Below, piece by piece: positions 44,703-57,500 of a stretch of 64,000 nt of DNA. The notes beneath the pieces are model-generated. The model had not been told where the DNA came from and searched no databases. It saw only the letters and a program-made list of their open reading frames with translations. The number at the start of each line of letters is the position of its first letter. The stretch's first letter is position 1. The translations under genes were made by a program, and so were the position numbers. This DNA is from Darksidea phi (taxonomy: Eukaryota > Ascomycota > Dothideomycetes > Pleosporales > Lentitheciaceae), in assembly GCA_030770425.1 (NCBI GenBank), contig JASJFT010000027.1:186001-250000 (forward strand). Reading direction: 5' to 3'.

Positions 44703-44907
44703 TTGGTTTGGATTTGCATAGTAGGAGTTTGTAAGGTCCGCACGAAACACAGTAGGAGTTTGTACATAGTAGAAGTACTATACCTACACCCTATACACGA
44801 TAATAGAGCTGTAGAGCTTTACACAGTACTATCGATTGTGAGATACCCACGAGGTGATGTTTCGAACGTTGAGGCGACGAGTAACGACATATACTACCGA
44901 ACTACAG
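44699..44907 (-). repeat. Dispersed repeat, copy B (inverted partner of 31750-31969)
   Basis: Reverse complement of the repeat at 31750-31969 with mostly transition differences (for example gtagtatatgtcgttac against gcagcacatgtcattgc in the same orientation). It lies 32 bp after the MFS stop codon. Like copy A, it follows a transporter gene directly. Confidence 0.85.
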
Positions 44908-45495
44908 AGCCTAGTTAGGAGACTAATAGCGGTAGCGATAAGTTAGTACACCCACACTACCGCCCAATATAAAAATTGCCTGCGATGATACCAGCATCCT
45001 ACTCACATCCATCTCTTATCCTCAGCTAGCTTCCTCACATCAACATCTACCTGGGGAAAAGCTATATTGCGCAACTATACTATTATAAAGAGGTTTTATA
45101 CTCCAATAATAGACTATATATATCTAAAGACTAGTACTAAAATTTTAACCTATATATAAAAAGGGTAGAACGCTTAACGTCAGCTAGTAGGTAGCCAATA
45201 CTAGCTTTATCCGACACGAGCCCCAACATGCGACTCAGAGGAAGGAGAACAATAGGGTCAAGCCCAATAACACGAAGAATGTTTAGTGCTTTATGATTTT
45301 GCTAGCTTTTGTCACCATGACTCTATTCGCTGTGGGAGATCCTAGGATGATTGGTCGCCGCTCGTTCGATAACACTGTTGGTGGTGCATTTATAATCATA
45401 TATCTTTCCCTCCGAGCATTGCAGAACGATAGCTACGTACTTAACTCATCTTCAATCTGTTCGACGTGCATATTTCCCACGGAAAGAAAGCCACT
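44908..45495. other. AT-rich intergenic region with direct repeat
   Basis: Contains the right copy of the 16-bp direct repeat at 45050-45065 and a very AT-rich stretch (about 45066-45165, many TATA runs) that looks mutated toward AT. No gene recognised. Confidence 0.55.
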
Positions 45496-46890
45496 TCAAT
45501 ATCCGTTCCTACCAGGGACAATGCCAAAACAAGGCCCACCCTTCCTAAACATCTTCTGCAAGTCTCCTGCAATGACATCGGGCCTTTCCCAAGCTGCGAA
45601 ATGACCACCTTTATCGCTCTCGCTTTCGTATACGACAGGGCCTGAGCGATGGCGTTAGCACATATCTCCTTCCTCCAGAGCACTCAAATTCGCCTTCTTA
45701 TCACCATTCAAAATAACCGCAGGGCACACATGAATTGAAACGGCAAACTCACCCAATGTCTTCCCCCAGACACGCGGCACAACAACAAGCTCCTTTGGAA
45801 AATGCGCCAACCCCAACTTCACACCAGAAACCCACTCACTCACCCTCCCCAGACTCGGTACCTTCTCCGTCGAATAATGGCGCGCTTCGTAGTAAATTCT
45901 CACATGTGCGTTGGGGCCGGCAGTACTGAACCAATATATACTCACCCAAGTAAGAATCTCGTCATCGGACCATGGATAGCCGTCCGTCCAGTCATGCAGC
46001 TTTTCGTAGATCCAGGAGAGCAGGGCGACGGGGGAAGAGGCGAAGGCGTAGGCGAGTGTTTGCGGCTTGGTGGATTGTAATTGGCGGTATCCGTGGCCGT
46101 GTGTTTGGAACCATTCGGATCGCTGGATGCCCTTTTTCTCGGCTGAGGTGTAGGGTGTTATGGCGTGTTGGAGGGCAAGGGCGGGATGGGAGGTAAAGGA
46201 TGGGGGTTTTGCGCGGACCATGTTGATATGGCTTGCTAATACGTGATCTGGGTACAACACGCCCATAATACGTGTAACATGGAAGCCCCAGTCCCCTCCC
46301 TGCGTGACGTATTTCTCATAACCTAGGTCGAGCATCAGGCGATTCATTGTTTGTGCGTACTGTGTCAGCGCAAATCCCGGCTTTGCAATCCTTTGGCTGA
46401 ATCCAAAGTTTGGGAGTGAAGGAGCGACGATGTCAAATGCCGGGTGGCCATCCCCTCCTTTTAGCAGTGGCAACAGCTTCTTGACTTCGAGGAATGATCC
46501 TGGCCCTGTTCTACTCAGCGAAATTCTTCCGGCTCTGGCTTGCAGCGTCCGTTACTCACATCCGTGGCAGAACAGCAACGGCACGGCACCTTCAACCCCA
46601 CTCTTCTGCCACACAAAGTGTACGTCGATATCACCAAATCCATCCACAGCGACCTTCTTCCTGTAATTAGGCAGCTCGTTTAGCTCCGCTTCTGCTTTGC
46701 GCCAATCAAAGCCATTTCCCCAGTGCTCTGCCAATCTCTTAACATCGGAAAGCGGAGCGCCATAGTCCCATTGGTCATCTGTCTCAAGTTCATCGGGATA
46801 ATCGGTATCGGCGAGTTTGCGTTTGAGCTTCTCAATCGCGGCGTCTGCGACGGATATGGTGTAGGGCTCTGGGGACGTCATAGTGTGCAT
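45496..46890 (-). CDS. Epoxide hydrolase (EHN domain plus alpha/beta hydrolase)
   Basis: Hydrolyses epoxides to vicinal diols; fungal members act in detoxification or secondary metabolism. Three exons: 46890-46560, 46505-45753 and 45641-45496, with introns of 54 and 111 bp (the last with tgctaac); the product is 409 residues. The N-terminal EHN domain spans about residues 8-110 ([37 protein letters not shown]). The oxyanion motif HGWPGSF is made by joining exons 1 and 2. The nucleophile is D182 in QGGDWG and the catalytic histidine is H375 in [10 protein letters not shown]. If the last intron were not removed, the frame would end at ALEEGDMC and lose the histidine, which supports splicing. 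An ATG at 46881 is an alternative start. The tail after the histidine is slightly extended ([15 protein letters not shown]). It sits in the repeat-rich island beside the MFS gene. Confidence 0.92.
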
Positions 46891-47730
46891 ATATCAAGAT
46901 TGTGTTGGTAAGGGCTAAAGAGTTTGAAACAAGATGATATTGTAAGAATATCTCTGTGTGTCTATATACCGGATGCTGCACGCCCTTATGTCAAATTCTG
47001 TATTTCAAAGCAAGCAACAAGGTACCCCTCACCGCGCCCAACATCCTGGGTAGGACGCGCTCGGTTACACTATATACGTTGACATCATTACGCGCTATCA
47101 AAGCATACCGCGTCAAAAGCACGTCCACGGTCCGTCTTTTATAGCGAGCAAGTCAGCCTTCTAATGATTAGTCACAACCTTCCAATGTATCGGCATATTT
47201 GCAGGTGACGCGGCTGGTGCATGTAGTAAACTTTGGTTCCTAGCAAAACGGTCGCTTCATAAAGACAGACACGAACGAGTGTTAGTGAGCAGGTTTCGAG
47301 AATACGGCGAGCTGAGGTGCCGGATATTGAGGTGAGATGAAATAGCGATGACATCATAAGCATCAACACCACGTTCACCGTGCATTGTGCAGCTCAACAC
47401 GAGGGCGACCACGAGATGAAAATAGAGTACAAGTTTGAGAAGATATCCAGTGCTAGTGTTCCCACCGACCAAACCTTCCATGCGTCGTCAGATCATCCCA
47501 AGACCACCACAACCAATTCACAGAAAACTTGCAAGCAACGAGCCACCAAACACCTTCCAATTATGCAAAGAACCGTGAAACATCCGTTTTAAATACGTTT
47601 TTAACGCGCTGCGACGCTGAAATAGTGTTACATTGTAAGCCAGGGGCAAGTCTTTCAACTTCGAACGATGGCATTAGTCGCGCAGCGAGTTGTATCTCTA
47701 CTACAGACCAAGCTTTTGTCTCTTTCTGAT
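46891..47730. other. Intergenic, no gene recognised
   Basis: 840 bp between the start of the epoxide hydrolase and the stop of the PHD-finger gene. Short frames only. Confidence 0.5.
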
Positions 47731-50415
47731 TTATTGTGAGCTGCCGATACCGTTACCGTTGTTGGGTGCAAACAAAGGTCGATCGGGAGTCGGTGATGCC
47801 TTCTTCGTAGGAGGGCTCAGATCCTGGGGAGGAGCGCTCGGAGACAATGCCTTAATAGGGGGAAGTACTATTTTCTCCGACATCTCGTGGCTAGAGACGG
47901 GCCGAGCGCCATCGTGCTTCGAAGGAGCGGGAATGGGGTTCGGTAACATCTGAGCTGGCATTTGCCTAGGTGAAGGCGCAAATTGTAGGGGAGCAGGTGC
48001 CGGCGAAGACAACTGCTGGACGAGTGGTGGTGGAGAACTATGTTTTGTTGGGGATAGAACAGCTTCCTGAACCGAACTGGGAGGGAACGACGAACGTGGG
48101 CTGTTGAAGTTGTAGGCATTAGGCACACCTTTCGAGGGCCTCGGCGACGGCGCTGGGGAATGCTTGACAGGAGAGTGAAAAGGACCAGCATTGCCATTAA
48201 GTCCAGTAGAAGAGGTCGGCCTACTAAAACTGTTCACATAGGAGGGAGTATTTGTCGACTGGAAGGGATGAGGAGCGCCAAAGGGGCTGTCATGGTGCCG
48301 AGAAAACGACGTGTTGGGGTTGTTAAACGGACTGGCGGCAGCTCCTGGGTTCTGATATCGTGGCGGCGTCGACGTCGAGAAGCCATTACCCATAGTCGCA
48401 GATGAGTAAGCTCGAGGTGGCGAGCTGCCGTTCATGTGAGTTAGCGGTGAGCCATATGCTGCTTCTGAACGCTGGATGCCAGGCGGACCTAGCGCCTGGC
48501 CTCGTGGCGACAGACTAGGTCCGGTCATCAGGGACGGTGCCGGCTGAAGTGGTCGTGGCGGCGATTGAGCAATAGATGGCCGCTGAGCAGGGACCCGAGC
48601 GGCCTCCAACTGTCGCGCTGGCCCTGGAGAAGCAGCACCATTGGGCTGGAACACGTCATGGGGGTTCTGTGTGTTGGGGTTGAACCTTAGCTTTAAGGGA
48701 GGAAGCTTCGGCTCATTGGCAGCGTGCTCTTTGCGTCGGCAAGACGCGCAGATAAAGACAAACTCCTCTCTTTCGGCTTCTTCTGGAGAGATGTTGTGGC
48801 ATTTGCTATGCTGCCACTGCTCACACCGCTCGCATTGAAGTTGGTGAGAGCCATCGTTCTTTTTCGAATTAGTCATGTCGGTATACGCAACGGCCTTCAA
48901 GGATACGTACCAAGCACTCTCCGTGCATAGAACACTTCTCGCAGTCGAAGATCCAGAACTCTTTCTCTTTGAGTTTCTTTAGTTCTTGCTGCGCTTTCTT
49001 CTTGCGCGCTTTGAGGTGGCGCTCCGACCCCCTGGCTTCATCCACCGCGATCTTCTCCTCCTCTTCCTCAAGTTTGCGCAAAGTTTCCTCTTGCAGAATC
49101 TTGGCGGCTTCCCGCTCGCGGATGCGCTGTTCCCGCGTCTGCCTGCGGGACTCGTGTGCTTCCTCCATGTGACGTTGCTTGTCCTGCTCCGCTTTTGCCA
49201 TGGCCAGCTCAGCTTGTCTCCTTCGTTGAGCCTCTTCGGCTTCCTCAATCTCCTTCTGCTTCTCGAGTTTGGCTGAAATTCTTGACGATCGCTTCGCCGT
49301 GGCGAGCTTCTGAAGTACCTCCAGTTCCTTCATTTTCCTAGCTTCCCTCCTAGCCTGCTCTTCTGCAACCCTGGCTAGCTCCGGGAGAATTTCGTTTTCT
49401 ATTCGGCTATAGAGGTCTTTCTCATCTACATTCTTGCTCCTCCGAATGCTGGCCATGTAGTTTTGGTAGTCTTCCAGGGTAACGCAAACACACTCCCATT
49501 TCATGCCGCCAAGACCATCGTCCTCTGCCTCTTCCGCAATCTGCATTTCACTCGCATTTTCATCCTCGGGGGGATCTTCGGCCTCAGGCGAAGACTGTTT
49601 CCTTCGCTTGGAAGCTCGGGTCGATTTGGACTTTCGAGACTTTGCTTTCGATTTGGCCTTAGAAGGCGGCGCGGGCGGCGGCGGGGCAGTCAAACGATAT
49701 AACCGGAAGTCGTCGAGCACGAACAGTTGGCGTTTCTGCGAGTCCCTTCCAAACGCTTCGAAGCGCTGGCGCACATTAGCTAGATCTTCATTAACAGAAA
49801 CAGATCGGCTTACCCAGTCTATCTGTTCGGCCTCTGTGGGGTTCAGCTTCTCTCTGATGGTATTTGGGTTATTCAACGTCCAGACAGACAGTTGCTGTAG
49901 CACGCGGATCTTGGTGTAGACATCGAACTGGTCAAACTTGTTGGGCATCTCGTCGGTACCGAAGGGATTGCGCGTGGGTGCCTTGGCCACGAACTGGCGG
50001 CGTGTGTATTCGTCAAAGATGTCGGGGCTGCGTGAGTATTAGCACAAGTTTGGCGGCCTGCGAGATGGACAACGTACGTTAGGCCTTTATGCGACGACAC
50101 GTGCTTGAGAAGGGCAAGACCGATACTTGCAAGCTTCTCCGACGGCTGGGGCTTGAGACATTCTGTTTCGAGGTCCTGCGCCATCATCAGTCTCAATTCA
50201 TCTTGACCACAGTCGGTGCCCCCGTGGGCGCACGCGGCGCAGAAACGCACCTCGATGCCGAAGTCGTCATCGATCCTGAGCGCCCCCTTGAAGAAGGAAA
50301 GGTATTGTGCTAGGTTTGCAAACTGCCACATGTTGCGAAGTCTCTGCAGCATGCTAGGCTGCTCCACCTGCTCCTCCGTCTCCATCTCGTCTCTACCGCG
50401 TTTGCGGGCCACCAT
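47731..50415 (-). CDS. PHD-finger chromatin protein with N-terminal helical domain and coiled coil
   Basis: Three exons: 50415-50078, 50027-48911 and 48858-47731, with introns of 50 and 52 bp; the product is 860 residues. The N-terminal part (LRNMWQFANLAQYLSFFKGALRIDDDFGIE, then DLETECL and GLTPDIFDEYTRRQF) resembles the DDT/WHIM-type region of ISWI-associated chromatin proteins. A basic Lys/Arg patch (RKSKSTRASKRRKQ) may be a nuclear signal. Residues about 300-460 form a long charged coiled coil (RREARKMKELEVLQKL and following). A PHD finger spans the exon 2/3 junction: DCEKCSMHGECL then NDGSHQLQCERCEQWQHSKC, followed by FICASCRRKE. The last about 330 residues are Pro/Ser-rich and low complexity. 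I infer a histone-reader subunit of a remodelling complex; an RSF1-like role is possible but not proven. Confidence 0.85.
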
Positions 50416-51508
50416 GGTGGTTATGCTTGCCCGGGGGCGACGCGTCGAGGAAAGCGTGTGATTCGCGCGGTAACAAGCCTAGCGATGGTACTTGGATTGT
50501 CTGTGGTAGCGGGCGCGCCCTATGTAGAAATATGACGAGCCTTGAAAGTGTCAGTGGTGCGGTGATGCGGGTGTAGGTACCATGCCAGGGCCAGCCATGT
50601 GAGGTCGCGCCTGCCGAAATAATTGACCGGGGAGCGCGCTAACCCGATATGTTCACAGCCAACATTCCCACCACGACCATGGGTGTGCGAATGCTTCAGA
50701 AAATTTTGGGACTTGTGAGAGGAATATTGACTCGCCAACCATGTTCGTGATGGTCTTGGGAAGCTTGGTGGTCTGGTATCAGTACGTTTCCGACCAAGAT
50801 CGATGTTAATCGTCATGATCTCTGAGCAAAGTATCATTACTTGGCCTTGTTTGCTGCCTTTGTAGAAATGGGTACTGATGGAAACATTGAATTTTGCCGT
50901 GTTCGAGCGGACAATATGTTTCTATGCTTTGTGTAACATCGCTACAGGTACCGATGCCGTGCTTCGTCTGGCTCGCGGGCATGGCAAAAGCTTGTGAGAA
51001 CAAGCACATCGGTCTGGATGCCCTCCGGCGAAAAGATACGGTGCGGGCCCTTATAGAGATATAGCCTTTTTCGAAGCTGTCAACTCCACAGTGTTTGGCA
51101 GCTTTCGACGTGTGCAGATGCAAGCCTGCCAGGTACCGTTGGAGAGGTTGCATCACGTCTGACTAAAAATACACACGGTCCCTGCCGTTTAGGGCTGTAC
51201 CGTCTTCTTGGCCCCTGGCTGTGGCTCGTCCAACGCCTCAATTGCCAAACGCGCAGACGGGACGGCGAACACCTTGACGCTCCGCTTGCGACAGCTACAC
51301 ATTTTTCCTGAAACCGCCGGACACGACTCCCCATACGTATACGCGCACACCTTTCGTCTTCCATCTCTCTCGCTGCTCCTCCGCACAACTATTCCTTATC
51401 AGGACCTACGCCTCCGCGCTCACACCGATCCATGTCCGCTCGCGTATGAGCTGAAGAGTCGCATCCAGATGTAGATTGCGCACCGCGCGCGAGGACCACA
51501 CGCTCCCA
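50416..51508. other. Divergent promoter region
   Basis: 1.09 kb between the PHD-finger gene (-) and CCH1 (+). A 116-codon frame on the minus strand has no recognisable domain. The CCH1 frame is open back to a TTG at 51476 but the first ATG is at 51509. Confidence 0.5.
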
Positions 51509-54500
51509 ATGTCCTCCCCGGATTCCAACTACCACAGAAACCAGAGCGACCACTCAATACCTCTGAGAGACCTCAATCGGCCGCCGGACGACCACGATGG
51601 ATATACAGAGGGAGGGGCGCAGCAGCACCGAAGAACCCTCAGCGACCGGGGGCGCAATCTGTTGAGGCATTCGGGGGCGTTGGCGACGGGACAGCACTGG
51701 AATCCGCAGTATGCGCCCATTGTAGAGGCATCACCAAGTCCCACGCGGACAGGACCTCGGGCCCACGTCAACACTTCGGCAACGGCGCGCAGAGGACACG
51801 CGCAGGACGACGATGACGACTCGCCCGTAGACATTGGCGCATTTCAGGCTGCCATCGGCTTTTCTGGACTGAGCTTCCAAGGCGAGACCTCACCGCCCAT
51901 ACCCACGCCCATGTCCTCCGAGCACTCCTTCAACCAATATGGCGGCGATGCATTTGCAGGCCGGACCCCCTCGGAGGATAACGGCTTCTTCTCTCCTGCC
52001 GCCTATGAAGACACAGCGCGGCTGACCGACACCCGCAATCTGCAACCCGTTGGGGGAAGTGCAGGAGTGCCTACCTTCGCCCAGCATATGCAAGACCGAT
52101 CGAGCTTTCAGAGCGTGCGGTTCCTCACTCCAGACAGCTCTGCTTCTACCTCTCCCTCTGCCCCGGCCCCGGCCCCGGCCCCTGTACATAGACTGGGCGA
52201 TGACATCGGACATGTGGAAGCTGCGACGGCTGGCTTCCGAACATCAACGGGGCGGAAACGTTCTCTCTCACCAGGTGGCGTCGACTCCCCATTGCATCGG
52301 GCAGGCACCATCGTGCGCAACATGTCGCAGCGCGTCGTCAACATCAGCAACGAACCTGAAGTCGCCGAAAGGACCATGCGTCGGAAGTCTGCGTTGCACG
52401 CCCGCCTCCAGGAACCTCCTTCGTTCCCAGCTCTGCCTGAGTATCTCCACGACGGAACCTCTACTCCTACTTCTCCAGTCGAGAAGCCGCCTTCTCCAAT
52501 ACATCCCAGGCGGCCGAGTGCCTCATGGCAGCCCCCACCAAACCCCCTGCGCGGAAAGACGCTCGGCTTCATCCCTCCCGACAATAAACTCAGGATGTAT
52601 CTTTGCGACATCCTGGTGCACCCTGTGACTGAGCCATTCCTCCTGGTGTTGATTGTGGTACAGACTGTGCTCTTGGCGATTGATGCGCGCGAGAGTGTCT
52701 TCGAAAAACACAGGACTGCTGAGTGGGGATCAGGCATTGATTACTCCTTACTTGGCCTCTTCATCATCTACACCGTCGAAGTCTTCATTCGGATCATCGT
52801 CTCGGGATTCATCATCAACCCTATCGAGTACAGCACCATCAATAGGCAAGTTGGCGTAAGACAGGCCGTCCTTGGTAATGTCCAACGACTGTTTGGCCCG
52901 CAGCGACAACCGTCTCTACGACGTGCCGACACGAACACAGATCCACACATGCCGTCGGTACTTCGAACTTTTACCACTGCCCAAATCAATCCCGCCATTA
53001 GACCAGGAGATTCTCGAGATCAACAGCGAGCTCGACTTGCCCATAGGGCCTATCTGAGGCACTCTTTCAACAGAACCGATTTTGTTGCTGTTGTGTCCTT
53101 TTGGATTGCATTCGCCATCGGTATTACCGGGATTGAAAAGGAGCGGCATATCTTCATCTTCAAGATGTTAAGTTGCTTGCGCATCATCCGCCTTCTAAAC
53201 CTCACTAGCGGCACAGCGGTAAGGCGCATCTCTTCTTTTTCCCTTCATTCAGCTGACAGCAGATTAGGTTATTCTCCGTAGTCTGAAGAAGGCCGCGCCA
53301 CTACTAGTCAACGTTGCTTTTCTGATCAGCTTCTTTTGGCTCTTGTTCGCCATTGTTGGCGTCCAGAGCTTTAAATCCAGCTTCCGGCGGAATTGCGTGT
53401 GGATCGATCCGAACGGTATCAAGAACTACATCAACCAGGACCAACACTGCGGCGGGCACCTGAAGAACATAACAGATGCGAACATTCCGGAACCATATAT
53501 CGCAGCCGCCGGGATGCCAAGCGGAACTGATAAAGGTTACTTGTGTCCCAAAGGATCTGTCTGCATGGAACTCGAGAATCCGCACAACGGCACCCAAAGC
53601 TTCGACAATATTCTACAATCCCTAGAGTTGGTTTTCGTTATCATGTCTTCCAATACGTACTCGGATCTGCTTTATATGGTAGCCGACAGCGACTACTTGA
53701 TTGGCGCCCTTTTCTTCGCTGCGGGCATTCTCATTCTAAGTCTGTGGCTTATCTCCCTGTTAATCGCTGTCATCACCTCCTCGTTCCAGATTATACGCGA
53801 GGAAAGTAAGGCCAGCGCCTTCACTGGTGAACAAATTGAAGGAGGCGAAAAGGAAAACCACCCAACCCAACGCGTTAGCACACTGAAACGTCTCTATGAC
53901 AGGACATCTTCGTTATGGATTCTCATCATCTCATACGGTCTCATATGTCAAGCCTTGAGAAGCGCCTCAATGAGCCCATCCCGAGAACGTTTCATTGACC
54001 TATCCGAGACCGGCGTCACTTTCCTGTTACTGGCTGAGATTTTTATCCGCTTTGCTACCGACTGGCGACATTTCTTTTACAGCAAGCGGAACATTACCGA
54101 TTTATTCATTGCTGTCGTCACAATCGTGATTCAGATCCCTGCGGTCAAAGAGTCCCATAACGGTCGAGCGTACGCGTGGCTCACGGTTTTTCAAATCATC
54201 CGAATTTATCGTGTCGTCTTAGCCGTCCCAATGACGCGGGACCTCGTTGTAAGTCCTTCTCCAATTACTCCTACGCCCATACTAACTTTGCGACAGATGA
54301 TTGTGCTTGGGAACGTGGGTGGTCTGTTGAACCTGATTCTCTTCGTGTTCCTACTTACATTCCTTGCCTCTATATTCGCCTCTCAGCTCTTTCGTGGTGA
54401 GCTACAGTTCGATGAAGACGGCGAACTCTTACCCGTATCCTTTTTCACAATATACAACTCGTTCATCGGCATGTACCAAATCCTGTCCAGTGAGGACTGG

Positions 54501-57500
54501 ACTTCGATCATGTACAACGTCACCAGCCATCAGGTTGAATACCATTCATCCTGGATAGGAGCTTCATTCTGCATCCTCTGGTTCATTTTCGCCAATTGTA
54601 GGTTTCACTCTCAGACAGACACTTGAATTCCTCTAATTGCTATCAGTCATTGTGTTGAACATGTTTATCGCTGTCATCCAGGAGAACTTTGACGTTTCAG
54701 AAGACGAAAAGCGTTTGCAGCAAGTCAAGGCATTCCTCCAGAAGAAAGAACAGGGGACCAGCTCGTCTTACGGGTAAGTGTCCAGTGTGGCATTATCCAT
54801 ACTTGGACTAACTTGAATAGAAACTTGTCGCTATCGTCTATTTTCAAGCTGGGGCACGCTATCCGCCAAGATCCATTAGACTATGGCTCGGCGGCGGCTG
54901 AGATGTTACTTAAAGATGCTGTCGTTCGGGACTTTCTCGATGAGACCGACGATGGAACGAGCCCGCGAGAGGACGAAGAGCCACATCCTGGGCTCCGGCC
55001 TTCACCCACGATAGTGGGATCAGGGACATTCTCTACCTTGTGGCAGCGCTTCCTGCGAAATATCAGCAATCGCGAGCCGAATCCGTTCTATGCTCCACTC
55101 GACTTCGGTCGAGCCTACGAGGACCTTGACCCTAGGAGAATGGCGAGGGAGGTGGTCACTGCGACCGAAAAGCGCAAGAAGGCACAAAGGGAATATCTGC
55201 GCAAGCACCCGAACTACAACGTATCGCTTTTCATTTTCTCACCCTATAATCCCGTAAGGAGACTCTGCCAAAGAATCGTAGGACCTGGCCGTGGGAAAGA
55301 TCGCATGGAGGGTGTGGCGCCGTCGGTTCCCGTGTGGTACGCCTTCTCGGCATTCATCTATGCTGCGATTATTGCCATGGTTCTCCTCGCCTGTGTCACG
55401 ACACCGCTCTATCAACGGGAGTACTTTATGACCCATCCGTTCAGCGTCCGCAACTGGTTCGTTTGGACTGATATGGGCTTTGCGGTCTTGTTTTCAATCG
55501 AAGCTCTGATCAAGGTGGTTGCAGATGGCTTCTTTTTCACACCCAACGCATACTTCCGTGGTTCTTGGGGGTTCATCGACGGCGTGGTGTTGATAACGCT
55601 CTGGGTTAACGTTGCCACTTCATTGTATAACGAAGGCCAGATAACTCGAACTGTTGGCGCTTTCAAAGCGCTTCGTGCGCTTCGATTACTTAACATAAGC
55701 GATAGTGCCCGAGACCACTTCCACTCGCTCATTGTTCGCGGCTGGTGGAAGTTGTTTTCAGTAAGCAGCATCTCTTGTCACGACTGGTATCAACACTAAT
55801 ATGATACAGGCTGCTTTCGTCTCTTTGAGCTTGCTCATTCCGTTCGCCATCTATGGATTGAATCTCTTCGTTGGCCAATTGCAGTCTTGTAACGACACCA
55901 ACTCTGGCATATTTAATTTGCACGACTGCGTCAACGAATATCCTAGTAAGCTTTACGACTGGGAGGTCCTTACACCCCGTCAAGCATCAAACCCCTTCTA
56001 TGACTTCGACAATTTCGGAAACTCGCTCTTCATCCTCTTCCAGATTGTGTCACAGGAAGGCTGGACTGATGTCATGTGGACGGCGGAGAGCATAACAGGC
56101 GTATTCACCCAGCCAACTCCCTTTGCCTCGCAGGGAAACGCAATCTACTTCATCGTTTTCAACTTGCTTGGCGCAGTCTTCGTGTTGACTCTCTTCGTCT
56201 CCGTCTTCATGCGCAATTACACGGAACAAACCGGAGTGGCCTTCCTCACGACAGACCAACGCTCTTGGCTCGAGTTACGGAAGCTTCTGCGACAAGTGTC
56301 CCCTTCTAAACGGCCCTCCTCTACGAAGCAGAGGGAGACATGGGAGGAGTGGTGCTATCGACGCGCTGTTCGCAAGACTGGTCGCTGGCAACGGTTCATC
56401 ACGGCGCTCTTAATCCTCCATCTCATTCTACTTTGCCTAGAGTGGTATCCCGGAAACACACGCTGGGAACGCGCGCGGGATTACATTTTTCTTACTTTTA
56501 CCATCGTCTTCATCTCAAATGTGGTGATCCGTATCATCGGGCTTTCATGGCATCGATTTCGAAAAAGCTCCTGGGACGTGTTCTCGATCTTTGCAGTATC
56601 CGGAACCTTCGTTACGTCGATTCTTCGCCTCACGAACTTCAACGAGAGAGTCTTTGCAACACTGCACAAGCTCTGCCTGGTCTCCATTGCGCTTCTTCTC
56701 ATTCCTCGAAACAATCAGCTCGACCAGCTCTTCAAGACCGCCGCGGCCAGTCTAGCATCGATCTTGAATCTCTTGGCCACGTGGTTCGTTCTATTCCTAG
56801 TATATGCCATTGCGCTTACACAAACCTTTGGTCTGACGCGATTCGGACCGGGGGAGACTGGCAATATCAATTTCAGGAGCGTACCTAAGGCCCTCATCCT
56901 TTTGTTCCGATGTAGCACCGGCGAAGGTTGGAACCAGCTCATGGAAGATTTCGCAACGGTTGACAAGCCCTTCTGCACCGAGGGAGAGAAATATTTCGAA
57001 AGCGACTGCGGCAGTCCAGAATGGGCTCGTGCTCTGTTCATCACCTGGAACATCCTAAGCATGTACATTTTCATCAACCTGTTTGTCTCGTTGATATACG
57101 AGAGCTTCAGTTATGTGTACCAGCGCAGTAGCGGGCTTTCGGTCATTAGCCGCGAAGAAATCCGTCGATTCAAGCAAGCGTGGGCGGAATTCGACCCCAA
57201 TGGCACCGGCTATGTTTCTAAAGATGTCTTTCCAAGGCTTCTTGGCGTAAGTCTCTCGAGAAAGTGTGCGGAGAAACTGGCGCTAACACCACATAGGAAC
57301 TCTCTGGCATCTTCGAAATGAGGATATACGACGGTGACTTCACGGTCGGGCGGCTGGTTGAGGACTGTAGCACATCGACTAGGAGGACTTCCGAGTTGCC
57401 TATTCAAGGTCGCGAACAGACACACGAGATCGATCTTACGAGGCTCAATCAGCGCTTAGCCGAACTTCCAGTCGCAGAGATTCGGCGGAGGCGACAGCGT

